Positions 12,690 through 26,880 of a stretch of 64,000 nt of DNA are shown here, piece after piece. A program made the translations under genes and the position numbers. Origin of the DNA: Melanocharis versteri (Eukaryota; Chordata; Aves; Passeriformes; Melanocharitidae); the NCBI GenBank assembly GCA_013397845.1, contig VZTG01008997.1, positions 660,848 to 724,847 on the forward strand. The letters run 5' to 3'. The stretch's first letter is position 1. Each line of letters opens with the position of its first letter. The notes under the pieces are model-generated. The model made no database searches. It saw nothing but the letters and a program-made list of their open reading frames with translations, and was not told the DNA's origin.

Positions 12690-15600
12690 ATTCACCATAC
12701 ATTGATTGTACAGCCAAATGTGAAGAGATACCACTGAGAATTAAATGCTGAGCAGCTTAAGTAATGCTCAAATCTGGAAAAATAAACAAGTTTTTTGATG
12801 ATAGACTGGTCAGCAAAAGCAGGTGGTTGTATATAAATAGACAAATACATTGTGGAGTTCTCACTTTTGCTCATCACTTATTGCACCTTGTTTACAAGAC
12901 AAAAACTGGATCTAATTTCCCTCTTACAATTTTCTTGAATTCATGAGTATAAAGTGAGAGGAAAACCAGGCCTTTTTTACAAAAATTATTTGGAGATATG
13001 TCTTTGGTAATTTATTAATCTTTCCTTATGGATTTGTGGATTACATTTGGCATCATCAGCTTGCTATTGTAAGGCACTGTAGAAAAAGAAGGATTTGTTA
13101 TGATTCAGCTACATGAGCGGTTGCCAAAATATAATCCACTCCAGTAAAAGAAATACCAGGGTGTATTGTCAGTGTGCAGCAGAGGGGGATGCAGGGACTC
13201 TTCATCCAGTGCTGGCTGAGCTGGGTCCAGCTAAGTGGTGCAGCCCTGTGAGAAAGGCAGTGGGAAACAGCCTGGCTGCCAGGCTGCACTGCTGTGTGTG
13301 TGCTGCGTTTGGGATCCAGGTTAGTGCCTCTGCATGGGACTGTGCTCTGCAAATAAACCCACTCGCTCAGAGCCATCTGGGGATTCTCTGAAAGGGCGAG
13401 TGACCTTTTCACTACAAGGGACATGTGTACATGCACATTCATGGGCTCATGCAGGCCTGATATTAAGCCCGGTGAAGACCAAACATTCCTCCCATCCTAA
13501 ATAATCTTTGCATCAGATCCCTACTTCTTCTTTCTAGTTGTTATCCAATTTTCTGCTTCAATGTTAGGATTCTGTGTTGTTTTAACTAAAGCTAGCACAT
13601 TGGTGTGCCTAGTGTCCTTACCCTGGTTGTTTAATCAGACTTGCATGGATTTATTTCTTGAGCACAGAAAGAATTTAGAAATATTTTTGTGTGTGTATTT
13701 TTGCAGAAGAGCTGAGAATACACTCTGATGTTGAATTTTGTCAGCTGCCAGGAGGGTCCCTATGTCCTGTGTACCTTTTACAGTAACAAACTGTGCTGCT
13801 TGAGTATTCCCAAGTTGCCAAAATCGTCAGTCCTTTTCTAGCTGTTTTCAGTAAGATGTGATCCATAACTCTACGTGTATGTGAAGTCTCAAAAGAGACA
13901 TCCACTTACAGAGCACATGCCATGAGGTTTGCAGAGGTACTTCAATTAACAAGGGAGTGTGCCCGGGTTTCACCCATCAGGTAGCAAAATCTCAGTACCA
14001 GTAGGGAAGACATTCCTGTATTATCCATGGAGCTACCAAACTGTGCGTCTGTTGTTACTGACATCCTGAGGTGAACTCTGAAAATAATGAGACAGGTACG
14101 GTGAAAATGTTATTAAAGGAGTGGCATAAAGGCTAATAGTATCTGCTCACTTTGCATCATGAGTCTGAACATCAGTGGTTAAAAGGATCCTGACTGAAGG
14201 TGTTAATACAGCTTCAGCTCTTTTTATTTTCAGGTGCAACAAGCTGTATAAATCTGCAGCTAATGAACTAATCAAATATAACTGACGTTAGTAGGAAGTA
14301 CAGGTTTACCCCTTTACTCATTGTAATTAATGTGCCATTTATTAAAAACACCAGCAGGACTCTTTTTTAAGGACAGGAGGAGCAAAATAGTGGCTTGATA
14401 GCCAGCCTCAAAAGCTGTCAGCAGTGAAACGTAACACATCTTGACACTGGTGAAGGGTATCCCATCAATATTTATGCAAAATTTACTATTAATGTTAGCA
14501 ATATTGTGCAAATTCTTTTTAAGTTCTTTCAGGCTTAGAGAACCTTTAAAAATATTACACTTCTTGTTGTAACACACCTGAAAGACAGGAAATTAAACTC
14601 ATTTTAGGAAGATAATAGAAAGTGATTTGTAACAGAATAACAATAATTTCTGCTCATGGATTTTAGATCTAAGTCTGTATAAATTACCAAAAGAAAACAA
14701 CAGTTTGAGAAAGGAAATGTAGGACTAAGTATGCTTAGCTAAAAAGGGTGTCTGTAGAGATTCAGAGATAATTTAAGTAAAAAAAGAATGAGCCTTGCTA
14801 ATTTAAAATATTCCCTCTCACATGAGAACATGATGGGTCAATCATTACTCTGGTGTTTGCTCCACAGGCAGAAATTTTTAATGAACTCCTGTAGCTAATA
14901 GGAATTCCTGAGAGTGTTTTGTGAATTGCTATTTCACAAAGTGGCTCTGGCAGCAAGCGTTTGACAAGAAGGATAAACATGGCTGCCTAGCACATCTGTT
15001 TATTTGAGTAAATCAGTCTTAGCTCAACTGGCATGTGTCCATAAGGCCAGATAATATCCTTCAGCAAAGTCTTCAGCAAGCAGAGGGATCAGGGATGACA
15101 CAATTGTAATTAAAAGAGAGTTGCTTAGATAAGTTTGGAGTATATTTTAAAAATTGTTACAATATTGTGTAATCTTGCCTGCCAGATTTGATATCTAGTT
15201 ACTCTGTGCTAGTGTCATGGCTGACTGGGCCTTTCTCAGGCATCGTAATAAGCCTTTCTTTGTGCCCAGCCCTTCCCAGTCCCTGTGCTCCTGGATCACA
15301 GTCCCTCTGTGTGCCTGGATGGGAAGAGAATGACAGGATTGATTTGTCAGTTACTTTGTGAGGTTACTGATACTTTTAAGGGCTCCTGTGACAGCTAAGG
15401 ATGAACATCTTGTATCATCTCCACAGATAGTAAAGATCTTCTGGTTACCAAGTGTATGTTGAGCGTTCAGCCCTCTTTACCAGGGTGAGATCTCCAAACT
15501 GCCTAAAATGTTGGTGGCACGATATTTGTTCACTCCAAGGCTCCTGCTTCCATGTACAGGATAACACCACCCAGTTGGGACTGTCACGTTTAGATGTAAG

Positions 15601-16795
15601 AGGATGAGCTAATAATAACCTTTTGCCACTGTAACTTTCAATCCATCTGCTTTTCTTCTTTTTCTATGATGCAATTTTAACATTACTTGAATGGTTTGGG
15701 GTTTTTTTATGGATTGATAATGCAGAATCCTTGGGCTGAATATTGATGCAAATAGAAACTATCTCTAGAGGACTGCCAAAAAAGTGTTCTTTAACAATTT
15801 ACAGCTGACTGCGGAGGATGTTATGAAACTACATAATAATAGCACCAACTGTACCAGCTGCGAATGCCAGATGAGAGCCTGAATATGTTTTAGAACTGAC
15901 TGGACCCCTCTTTGGAAACTCTCTACAGGTTGTTAAGAAATACTGAGGATCTTACGTAATTTTTAACAAGGGAAAGTAGCTGCTGAAACTAATGTAACAC
16001 GTCTGGATGTACAGCTGGGGATTTTGTGTGGGAATTGAGGAAGAAAAGGAGAGACACCAGTAATAATGCAGTCTTACAAATAATGTTTCAAACTGGACGC
16101 TGTAGAGTTAGTACTAAAATGGCCCTCCCAGTGTTGGTGTGAAATATGCAGAGCAGCCCTTTCTACAGAGGATTCACAAGAGAAGTGGCATTTCTTGAAA
16201 CTGGAAGCATCTCATGGAAAGTAAAATGTCTGCTCAAGCTTTTGAGCCTGGATAAAGCCAAAGATGTTCAAGTTTCTTTATCTGAAAGGTGGAAAGACTG
16301 TGTTTAGGTGAAATTTGAGTGGCAGCCATCACTGAAAAGGATGAAAAATGAGATGACAAATGAAATACATGAAAAGATGAGGTGGTATTGGGCGACACAG
16401 ATCACAGAGGGAGGCACCAGACAATCCCAAGGGGCACAAATTTGGATCAGGAATGCCTGAAGAATATGTGTTTTGCCACCTTCCATGCAGGCAGGTACGG
16501 AATTTCGGACTGGTGTCTCAAGCTCAGGTTGCAGTAAAAAGGACAAGACAGAGGGCATTTTTACAAATGTCAAGAACTGTTGCTAAAGGTGATCTATTCT
16601 GAGCAAAGTGGCTCAATAGGACTTGGGTTTTTGTTTTTGAGAATGCTTTTAAGCGATTTGGAAATACAGAGAGACCAGGTAAACTTTTAGGTTTCTTTGG
16701 AGCCAATTGTAAATGAAGGAAAAAGCCTGGAGCGCATGCCAGTCATTGCAAAATATCTAAAAGCTAGGAAGCAGAGAAGAGGTCTAAAGCAGAGT

Positions 16796-17050
16796 TTTAT
16801 TTGACATCTTAACTAATGATCTGGAAGAAAGAACAGTAGGTTAATTAAATTCATAGATTGGATTATATTGCCAGCGACAAAGTGGACAGCAAAATAATAT
16901 AATAGGGCCTACAGAGATCCAAAATTCCTGAACAGAAAAGGACAAAATTCAGCTACATTGATAGTCTAAAACAGATGCTGAAGGGGAAAGTGCGCTGGAA
17001 AAGCAGAAAACAGTGTCACAATTTGAAGCATGTAAGGTTATAAAACCTAA
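16796..17050 (+). mobile_element. Possible very old CR1-like LINE remnant
   Basis: The phrase TTGACATCTTAACTAATGAT followed by CTGGAAGA resembles a degraded CR1/L3-type reverse-transcriptase segment (usually a TTCATTAATGATCTGGA-like core). The following 200 bases are only vaguely compatible. This is pattern recognition on little evidence and may be chance. Confidence 0.3.
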
Positions 17051-18324
17051 AAATATAATGAGGAAACAGAAACCTCCTCTTTCCTACCTTATGTTGATTG
17101 TGGGTTACCTGTTGTTTATGTGTTGTAAATTGTAACTTCAGAACCTAACCTAATACTCCCGAGGGTGATGGAATAATGGCCATTGAAAAGTGAACAAAAC
17201 AAAGCATCATCCTTCTGACGTCAAAGAGAGTTTATGACATCAGAAAAATATTTTTGTAGGTATATATTTTTAACATTATAGTTATAATTATGATACAAAA
17301 TAGATGCCCTGAGCCTATTAATATACATTTTTTAAAGTTTTTTTCCTCAGGTAATAGTTAAAGTACCTAGGTAAACAAAAGATTCTTCAGAAGAACTTTC
17401 TTTCTTTGTTGCTGAGCTAACCCGACTTAGGACGTGGTAAAAGTCAGTAGTGGAAGAGGTCCATTTTGAAAGAAAACAACGGAAGAACTCTGCTCTACCA
17501 TCTCTGCTCTCCTGACAACTCCATTTTGTGTCTAGCTGCAAGAAGCTGATATAAGTTGCACTGACTGTAGGTTCCAAGTTTACCATTTTTATGGTTATTC
17601 TACTGACTGTGGTGTCTGATTTGCTGGGTATTCAGTGTGCCACTCCATTGACACAGGAGTAAGTGTACAAATAATTATTTGATTGTTCAAGCATATAATT
17701 TTCTTGACAGCACCTAGAAAGAAGTCCACAGTTAAAAGGCCTTTTCAAAATTCATTTCCATATAAATTTTATTTTGAAAAAAAAATCCTTATATAAATAT
17801 ATCCTCTTGAGCTCACATTGTCTGGAGAATTGTGGTCATAAGTAAGTGATCATGTGCTATAAGAAGATAATTCCACTTATTTTTATGTGAAAGAAAACCC
17901 AAGAACTCATATTGGGAAACACTGTTTTTCAGTTGTAAGGGTTTCATCATAAGTGGAAAAAAAAAAAAAAGCAAGAATTGTGAAGAAAAAAAAAGGGTCG
18001 GGTGATGGTAGACTAAATCCACGTATTGCAATGTACTCCACATTGAGAGACTCAAACAGCCTGCAAGGCATATGAAGATGATTCATATTAATGGACTATT
18101 TTATTAAGGTGCAGTATGGTTGAAGGCCACAGAATAGCCGCATTCTGTCAGATACACAGTAGTTTATTGAAGTCTGATAATGCTGGAGGGCGCAGAATTT
18201 TAGCCAAGTTACATTTTATTTGACTGCAGTCGTATTAGTGTCTGCACTAGGATACATGTTTTCATATACGTTGTTTTGCCAGACAACACATTATGTTCTG
18301 TTTAACAGATATTGCCTAACTGAT

Positions 18325-18374
18325 TTTCTCTCTTTTTTTTTTTTCTTTTTTTTTTCTTTTTTTACTATTTCTAG
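18325..18374 (+). promoter_or_regulatory. USH2A: Very long polypyrimidine tract at exon 49 acceptor
   Basis: A run of nearly pure pyrimidine, mostly T with single C interruptions, fills about 40 nt before ACTATTTCTAG and serves as the 3' splice-site tract of exon 49. It is much longer than the tracts at the other acceptors in this window. Confidence 0.8.
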
Positions 18375-18543
18375 GTATGTTGTAATGGGATTCTGCACGA
18401 CAATAAACCTGGCTTCCAATGCTGTGAGGACAAGTACATTCCATTTATTCTTAATTCACCAGGGGTTTGCTGTGGTGGGCAGATACATGCTGTGCAACCG
18501 AAACATCGGTGCTGTGGTGGTTTTTACACCAGAGTTTTAGTAG
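18375..18543 (+). CDS. USH2A: Usherin exon 49: Cys-rich module, four Cys-Cys pairs
   Basis: The 169-nt exon (phase 0 in, 1 out) encodes VCCNGILHDNKPGFQCC, then EDKYIPFILNSPGVCCGG and a final RCCGGFYTRVLVG: four vicinal cysteine pairs in 56 residues, several followed by glycines. Recalled human usherin has the same pairs, with YIPF, LNS.GVCCGG and CC.G.Y.R conserved. No known catalytic motif is present, so a disulfide-stabilised extracellular module is inferred. The acceptor CTAG|GTATGT is unusual because it also reads as a donor. The donor G|GTAAGAG is strong. The exon length equals the recalled human one. Confidence 0.96.
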
Positions 18544-21485
18544 GTAAGAGACAGCTCCTTTGCACTGCTTGAATGAAACAAAACAGCAAAGTTGACAGAT
18601 TTGTTAAACCAAGAAGAATGAAAACAATAAATGTGAGATTTATCATGATGTCTAGATGTCTTTGAGAGTTGTGTTCAGTGCAAAGAAAATTGCACTCACT
18701 TTGCCTTCTAAACACAGTACACTCTGTTTATACAAGAAAGGCTTAATTGATGAAACCTGATGATTGGGTCATTTCCCAGAGAACTAATTTATGCCAAACT
18801 ATACTTAATTGCAGTAAGTGCTGCATAATGGGGAGGGCAGTTCTGCTTAATAGGAACACCGTCAGGCAATTTAGTGGTGAAGTTTAGTTCTCTGCTTGAC
18901 TTGACCCCACGTGATTTTCCATAGCCATTTCTGTTGCAGAACAATTGTTAGCATTTGGTGTTGATGTTCTGGATTACATCACTTCTACTTGTTTCAACAT
19001 TGTCTACTTTTTGTTTCCACTAATGTTGCAGATTAAAGTATACCTCCCACGTGCATTAACTTCGATGGTAATTTATCCTTTTCTTATTCTCAGAGCTATT
19101 TGGGAAGTTTGCCAAGACTGTGCTTCTGTGTTACTGTCCAGAGTTTGGTTTTCCAGTTTGTTGGTGGGGTCTTTGTTGATGGGGAAAAGGAGGAAAGGGA
19201 GGAGGAGAGATCCCTTTCATGGGGGCAGTGTTCAGAGCGTATAACTCTTTGCAGGCGATTGTCAGGTCAGGAGCTAAAATGCTTCCATTACTCACGAGCT
19301 GGCACACATTCCATGGGCTCAGAAACGCTTGACATTTTGCCAACATGTTCAGCACATCCCAACTTCTGATCTTTTGGAAAGTAATTCATATATCACAATA
19401 TTAGAATGCCTTCCATGATGTCATCAGAAAAATGCTATCACATGGAAGAACTGGAGAAGAGTATTTTGCTGACCTCATTAATCTCAATGTACTGAAATGG
19501 AGAGATTATACTGTGACCTCTCTCCCCATCCAGTGGTCTGTGTTAACTAGCTTAATGTTGTTTACATCAAGAAAGAAAAGCACAGTGGAACAAAATGTCT
19601 TATATCTGAAAGTAGCTCTTGTTCAGTCAGCAGTCCACAAGCGTGAAACAGTGAATGTTAGAACATGATTTTAAACAATTTTTTTTCTAAGTATACTTGC
19701 TGCATTATTTTTCTATACTCTAAAGGGCAGCAACATGAACACTGTTGGTCACTTTTTTCTTTTTTATTTTTATAAATATGCTAATAACCTCAAGCTAAAT
19801 GTTAATGTGGGTCATTCTTTGATAAGGATAACAATTAACTGGTAAGACTGCATAGTAGTTTTCAGAGGGAGAGCATTTTCAAGCCTAGCTTGGAATGGAT
19901 CCCATTTTGAGAGGTTAATGAGAAGGTTACTGATTCTTTGTGTCTTATGTCTAATAGTTCTTTAAAAAAATATGTTTTATTTCCAATAGATGTAAGCTGC
20001 ATTCTGTGTTTTAATACTTTCTCTGTGTAGCAACTAAATTAGTTTCTGAGGAATGCAGGAAAATATGATGAAGTACCTAGATGGATTATATCTATTATAC
20101 TCTAAAAATTTGTTCTCATCTTTTTTTTGTTTATTATTGACTTTATTTGATAAAGTTATTTATACAGGAAACTCTCTAAGCATACATATTTCCCAGATGT
20201 TGTTTGGCCAGCTCGATAGCTCAGGATGTGCTGAAGCACACTGGGCTGGAGGCATGAAGATTACAAATTAGGAAGGCAGAATCTCAGTTTCTGAAACAGT
20301 AGTGCACAAAGAAGTGCAAACATTCCTCCCAGAACTGAGACGGGAGGCAGAACAAATAATGCTACTGCCACCCAGGCACCTCTTTGGCAAGGAATGAGGG
20401 GAGAAAGGAAAACACTGTTCTCCCTCATCTGTTACAATCTCAGCACATGTTTATTTCTGACAAAAGCTGCATTGACTTGAGAGCTCTCTGTCTCTAATTC
20501 CCAACTTTTCATAAGAAAAGAACTTGAGATATTGCTTTAAATGAGAAAGATGAGTTTTAAAAATCAAAACACATTTCTTTGATTAACATTCAGGAATCAA
20601 AATGCTTTAATCAACTCTACTACCCATCTTCAATAGCAAAACAAAACCACTTCTCCTTCCGTTTGACATTTGAGCCACAGAAAACATTGCAAGGCAGAAA
20701 AATAATATAAAAATATTAGAGCTTTGGATCAGATCAAGTGCAGACACTAGTGAATGAAAATGATTACCATTTATCGACATTTTTGTATCCTTTATAGCAG
20801 GATGTACTTTGTTCATAGCCCACAGCTTATTCCAGTCCACACCACCCCACCATTACAGTGTCAGTCTCATTGACAGTCTTATCCTAAGGTCTTTTCCTGC
20901 AAAAGCTGATGATTTTGCTTAAGTAGCAGCCAAGTCACCAATTGTGATGGTGCTATTTAATTTTTAAAGTTAGTTTAATCCTTAAATTCTTTGTGAGATG
21001 AAATCCTGAGCAACACTCAAACATGAAAAATGCTTTAAGCATTGTGAATTAATTCATCAAAACAAGTTTGGAATGATTTTGAAGAAGACAAGAAATTTTT
21101 TTGGCAAGATTAAGTAGGCTGATGGTTCTGTTAAACACAGCAAGAATGTGCTGTCTTTACTGTGTAGCTGCCATTGCAAAAGTTTTCAGCTGGGTAATTG
21201 TCATATGTACAGACAATATTTTCATTGCTCTGTCATGTTTGTGTTTTGATATTTTACAGAGTCTTGGGCCTGAATTAATGAATGTACATTTCTTTAACCA
21301 TTACTACAAATAAATATAATATTTTCATAGCATTTGAAAGCACCAAGTGATTCCGTGCTTTCACATGGAAAGTTCTGTACACGAAGCTGTGTGAATCCAG
21401 ACTTGTTGCTATCTGATGAAAGCCTCTCAGGAATTTTAAGAGCTATAAATGGATAAAACCTTTAATTGTATTCTTATATTGACAG
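18544..21485 (+). other. USH2A: USH2A intron 49
   Basis: A 2.9-kb AT-rich intron with consensus ends. Short open frames on both strands, for example 18945-19369, lack recognisable similarity. I see no mobile element. Confidence 0.85.
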
Positions 21486-21707
21486 GAGAAGTATGCTGCC
21501 CTAACGAAGAGGAAAACAGAGTTTCAGTTGGAATTGGTGACTCTTGCTGCCAGGGAATGCCTTACTCCACATCGGGCAATCAAATCTGCTGCGGTGGATC
21601 CCTGCATGACAGTTTCAATCAGCAGTGCTGTGGTGGAAGGATCATAAGCATGGACTCGGTCTGTTGTGGTGACGAGAAGGAAGGGACTGCATACAGACCT
21701 CTCACAG
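21486..21707 (+). CDS. USH2A: Usherin exon 50: Cys-rich module, five Cys-Cys pairs
   Basis: The 222-nt exon (phase 1-1, so symmetric) encodes GEVCCPNEEENRVSVGIGDS, then CCQGMPYSTSGNQICCGG and pairs at QQCCGG and SVCCGD: five vicinal pairs in 74 residues. VSVGIGDSCC and MPYSTSGNQICC are the parts most like recalled human usherin. The codons equivalent to human Cys3267 (21545-21547) and Cys3294 (21626-21628), both reported sites of disease substitutions, are intact. The exon is one codon longer than human exon 50 as I recall it, in the less conserved stretch after the last pair (CCGDEKEG). Acceptor TTGACAG|GA and donor ACAG|GTTAGT are good. Confidence 0.97.
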
Positions 21708-24700
21708 GTTAGTGATAAGTCCTCAAGAAAAAGAGGTCTTCATCTTTCTAAATCTCTTGTGGCACTAACCGTTCAGAAGTGACACACTTAGGCTTAAAGT
21801 GTGTGTGCCAATTTGTTAAAATGTTGTTGCGCTTTAGTCACGTATTTTGCTGTACTGCAAAATGCTGAGCTTTCAGTAACCTTCTTTGCCTTTGTGCAAA
21901 AGCTTCAGGGGCTGGAGAAACCAGACAATTCAAAAGGAGTGAATGATCTTTCCTTAACCAAGTCAGGAAAAAGTCCCCTCTCAATGAGGTTAGATTGACC
22001 ACTTTGTGCTGCCATGCATCCCAGTGCAGGGATTTTCCATTTGCTCTGGAAATGTGGGGTTAGTCACCTGGAAACTGAAGATTGCAGTGGTGTCTGCTTG
22101 GTGGTCTGTGTCCCTCCCTTGTGTTCATCCCTCACATGGGGGTAAACCTTCTATATTTTAAAACTAACAAAAACTAATCCCCAGCACTACTCACTGCCTC
22201 CTCTGATGTATCCCATTAATTTCCTGCAAAAGATAGGAAATTACTCCATCATTCAGAGGTACAATCTGAACCTTACTACCTCATAAAACACTCTGTGACT
22301 GTCTGATGACAGAGATTGGAGGTATTATTACAAAACCTACTCAGATATTTTCATGTGTCTTTTCTTTCCATAGTTATTAGACAAATTATATCCCATCAGC
22401 CTTAGGTTTTCTCAGCCTGACAAAAAGACTTCAGAAACTATTGTGGTCTCAAAGGGGAGCCGGATTTCAAAACACAGAAATAATGAAGGTTTAGTACCGA
22501 GCTATGCTTGGTGTGCAAAGCTGAGTGATGGTGCGTGCCAGTTCAAGCCTCAACTAAGAATCTTAATATATAACTAAGAATCCAGATCTGAAGGCTGAAC
22601 TCCTCCTTTCCCCCAAAAAATAAGCTCTGTCTTCAGCTCATTTTTTGTATTCCCTGGATCCTTCAGTGCCTGTGGTATTAGGAGCACCTTTGTTGGGTGC
22701 TGACTGTCAGGATGAGCTAATCAGATGAGCATTGCCATGGTTTCTGTGGTTTCCATGCTGTCCTTCCCTTCCAGTGGCAACTCATGGTGTGTATGCTGTG
22801 AACAGCACTGCTTGCATGATTTTAGCTCCCTCTCACTGTGATCCCTAATTGTGCTTGATCTACAGCATCCATGCTCACAGTGCCAGCTTTGAGCAAGGCC
22901 CTCTTGCATAGCCGCGCATTGTGCGGCTGCCACAAGACGGGGCTGGCTCATAAAACATCTCTTTATGTACTTTATTACTTAAACTCTTTTATTTGCCTGC
23001 AGGAGCCCTTTAACAAAATCACATTGAATTGACTTTCTCACACCAAATCAAATCTCCCTGGTCCCAGTTCAGTTGTCTTTGTCAATATGTATTTTATAAA
23101 TGGAGTGAATTAACAGATGCTGTTGGAACAGAACTGCTGGGGTAGCGTTTATGTTTTTACTGCTCTCTCTGGGCAGATGAGTTGTGTAGGAGTGTAATAC
23201 AGGTATCTTGGGATGAAAGTTATGTTCTTCATTTCAGTATATATGTATTCTTAACAGTTTCTTTTCCTTAAATATATATATTTAAAAAACCTTTATATCC
23301 CTCTTTTAAAAATGTGTTTAGCCTATGGCGCGCAATCATTTACACTATTTTTCTCAAGAATGGATCGGAATGACATTTTTTTGGCTATTAAAAAAGAAAA
23401 CAGTGGCTTTTTTCATCGCTCACGGGTTTTCTGTGAGGACTTTATGCTGTGAGCCAGCACACAGCTGAACAGAAATACAGGTTTGAAAGATGAATTAGCA
23501 CCACAGTTGAAAAGAGATCGTATTCTTTTGCATTAAGTGTAGAATAGATTGTGGTTTCTCATCATATCATATAGATCATGCTCAATTGGTTTTTGCTTAA
23601 TTTCTTGGAGTAATTCAGCCTTGCTAAATACATCACGAAAATGCAAAAGCCAGGCACAAGAATCTACCTGCTCCCTATCCTAATTATTATAATGATTCTA
23701 ATGGAAAAATGCTCTTACATAAAAACATAATTTACTTATCATTGGCAAATGGATAAGTGGAATTTTGCAAGAATATGGTAATTGGAAAGCTGATCTCATT
23801 GTCTGGAGGAGAAGAGGTAACGGGGGTGGCTTTATGCAAAAGCTGAATTTCTTCTGAAGCACTGTTTTGCACTTGGCAATGAATGCCATAGATAAAAATC
23901 TAGTGACAATTTAAAGCTTTTGTTTGAGAGCTTTAAGTCTTTCCAAAAAAAGTGTATGAGAAAAACTCAATCTCTAAAAGTGCAAGCCTTGTACACAGTC
24001 TCATTTTATTGCATGACCAGTTCGAAGTCAGTGTCTTTCTACTGAACCTAGTGAATGTGGGTTTAAGGGCTTCAATCACAGAACTTTTTCATTTGCCATT
24101 GCATACCTTTTTCAGAGAGTCTGTCCTGAAAAAGAGATGTTTCGTCCATCCCACATTAGTTTTTTTCCTTTATTTATTAATTTCTCTTTTCTTAGGTATC
24201 CTTTTCCACCCCTTGTTGGCTTTATTTAGTGGGGTGACCATAGAGACATCTACTGGCAAAGGCTGGCAGTGGTGTGTGTGCACATCCTGAGCCCCACTGC
24301 TGCAGTGTGATTATCCAAAGTTCTCTGTTTCTGGCTATATAGGATAATGTCAGCTAAAACCACTCTTGGATTTTCTCTCTCTCTGTCTTCTTTTTTGGTT
24401 TTCTTTTGATGCCACTATACTGACATCCCAGACTCATGAAAGATGATGCTTTGTACTGTTGTGGTTCCTGATCTGTAATAGTTGCAATACCCGCATGTAA
24501 GCCAAGGATTTTTGGAGTAGTTTGCAATGTACACTGGCTCTGTATTTTGTTGATCCTCTATTCTGGCTCCAAAGGCTAAGCCTTTTAATACTCATTTTTC
24601 CCTTTTGAAAGCATTGGTTTTGCAGATTTACTAAATTAGTAATTCATCACTCAGCTAGGTTTATAAATTTTTTCAGTTGCTGGGGATGAACATGAAATAA

Positions 24701-26880
24701 TTGTTGACAGAAATCAGTGTTAGCAGGAAGTGTCTTTTCCAGCCCGTGGATTTTCTTTTTGCTGTAATGCATTACGTGCCTTTGAAACATAAATATATAA
24801 AATATGACACACACATTCCAACTGAGTTACAAATAAATAGTTTACATTTTGATACTTTGCTGAATTCAGCAAGGGTTTATCGGAATTTCTGGATCCTTAA
24901 GCAATTTAATAAAGCAATTTTTAGAAGGCAAATCAATCCATCAATATTGCATGGTCCTATTTTGTTTTTCTTGGAGCATATTTAAAATTGTACATTTGAG
25001 GTGTCAAGGTTCAGGAGTCAAGTGCTACATGTGATAAATTAAGGAGAGGTCAGAGGCTATGCAATGCAGTTTCAGAAGATTGTCTACCTCTGCCTTTGCA
25101 GCTCATTCATGCTGAAGTGATGCACTCTGGGAATTACTACCAAACTCTGCTCTGCAACATCTGCTCTCCCTAAGTGAGTTAGTGCACGTCAGACATCTTT
25201 ATGTCAGAATATTGCAGTGATGGATGCAGTCTTCAGAAAATGCTGCATAAAAATCTGGTGTGCCGTTCTGGCCATTAAGTGAAATTACTATTTAAATTAA
25301 TGGCGCTGTCACAGTTTATCTGTGCAAAGAATGAACGCTGATTAGGGTATTAAGTAATTAGCAATTTATCACACTGGAACAAGGTTGATAATAATTAAAG
25401 AAGTAATGGTTTACCAAAGAAACTAGAAAGGGAGTCACTTCTTGTTATGTGAGTGAAATCTTGGCTGAAAAATTTAATTCAGTTAAACAAAGATGAGGTT
25501 CACAGTGAAAGAATACAGCTTTGTTTGTTTCAATAGAAAAACAGTTCATTATCAAAATTTTAGTTTGCCTGTCAGAAGTCCCTTGGGGCTGTCTGAGTTG
25601 CTTATTAGTATTGAATTGAGTCGTTTTCTGCCTTAATTCTCTGTTTAAAATTGGTGGAATCCTAGGACAATTTGGAAAAAGGATGTGAACAAGAGGAAAT
25701 ATTTTACCTCTTGAAGACCTGGTGATCAGAGTTTGATTGCTATGAGTAGAACCAGCCCTGAAAAAAGGTAGAGTGTGCAAGTAACATCACCATTTTTAGT
25801 CCTTCCAGTGATTGGAATGAAATGTTCTGAATGCTTTAGCAGGATTATACCTTTAAAGATTAATTTTCATTATGTATGACTTCTAAGAGAGACTTGCTGC
25901 AATAAATGGCAGTGAAAAAAGTGGCCACTCTTGCATGTGTTTTAAATGCCAACATATGACAGAAATTACGTCAAACACAAGCTAGTTTGTAGGTGTAACA
26001 GTATATCACAGCCCTGTTTTTCGTGTGATACCTTTCTAGTTCCATTAGTAATAACATTTATTTCATTGCCAGTTATAGAGGAGTTTGTAGTGTTTGATTC
26101 TGAGTTAAAACTTACCCCTTTCTTTAGATGGTGTTGGATTCAACACTGGTATTTTTATGTGAATATGTGGAAAATTGCAGTGGTTATGATCAGCTTCTAT
26201 TTTGAAAATGAAATTATTAAAACCAGAAAAAAGACAGAGGAATTAATTTTGGCAGCTTATCAATTCCACTACAGAAATGCAAGTGATATTTAGATATCAA
26301 CTTCTTGAAGAGTAATTCTCTGTATTAGACAACTGAAGCTTCACTGTGGGTATTTTGCAAGTGACCCATTCAGTTCTAGGTACCTAATATGAACCCCTAT
26401 TTTAAAATACAAAATATGTGATAAATTCTGAATGCTAAGGTGCACTGTTGGAAGATTGTCCATGTGAGGGGGGTATGAAGGAGACCTGAGTAGAAAGTAC
26501 ATGGAAAGCTTTCTCAGTTTCTACATTCTACAGGAAATTTTCATCAACAATCCATCTCTGGCCTGCTGTGGCCAGTACCTTGGTGTGGTATTTCATAGCA
26601 AAGTTCTTAAAAAAGTTCAGGAGTGGTGAACATTGAATATAGGAGACCCTGTTTATTCCCCTAATTCTTGATTGTTTTCAGTAGGTCTGGAAGTCAGGAT
26701 GCTTACTTCAGTCACCTCATGTTTGAATTTAATCTCACTTTAGCTAAATCTGCATAATTCCAGCTGCTGCTGGGTTTATGCCAAGATATATTGCATTGTG
26801 AGCTTTCTCCTTTCTTATCTATTTATTTGTTTACTTACATTTCATATTCGGATATATTTTTGTTTGTTTGTTCGTTTCAG
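21708..26880 (+). other. USH2A: USH2A intron 50
   Basis: A 5.2-kb AT-rich intron. A short AT-rich patch (ATATATATATTTAAAA) lies near 23272-23285. I recognised no CR1 or LTR element. The acceptor tract before exon 51 is built of TTTGTTTG units. Confidence 0.85.

Larger units (their letters stand above)
10215..18374 (+). other. USH2A: USH2A intron 48
   Basis: At 8.2 kb, the largest complete intron in the window. It contains a sense CR1 internal fragment (about 10980-11150), an antisense CR1 3' end (about 12571-12689) and possibly an older CR1-like remnant near 16796-17050. A region at 13098-13442 is open on both strands without recognisable homology. It ends in an exceptionally long T-rich tract. 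Confidence 0.85.

Noticed and set aside
13098..13442. Overlapping open frames on both strands in intron 48
   Set aside because: A locally G+C-richer patch lacks stops by composition. No homology or gene signals seen.
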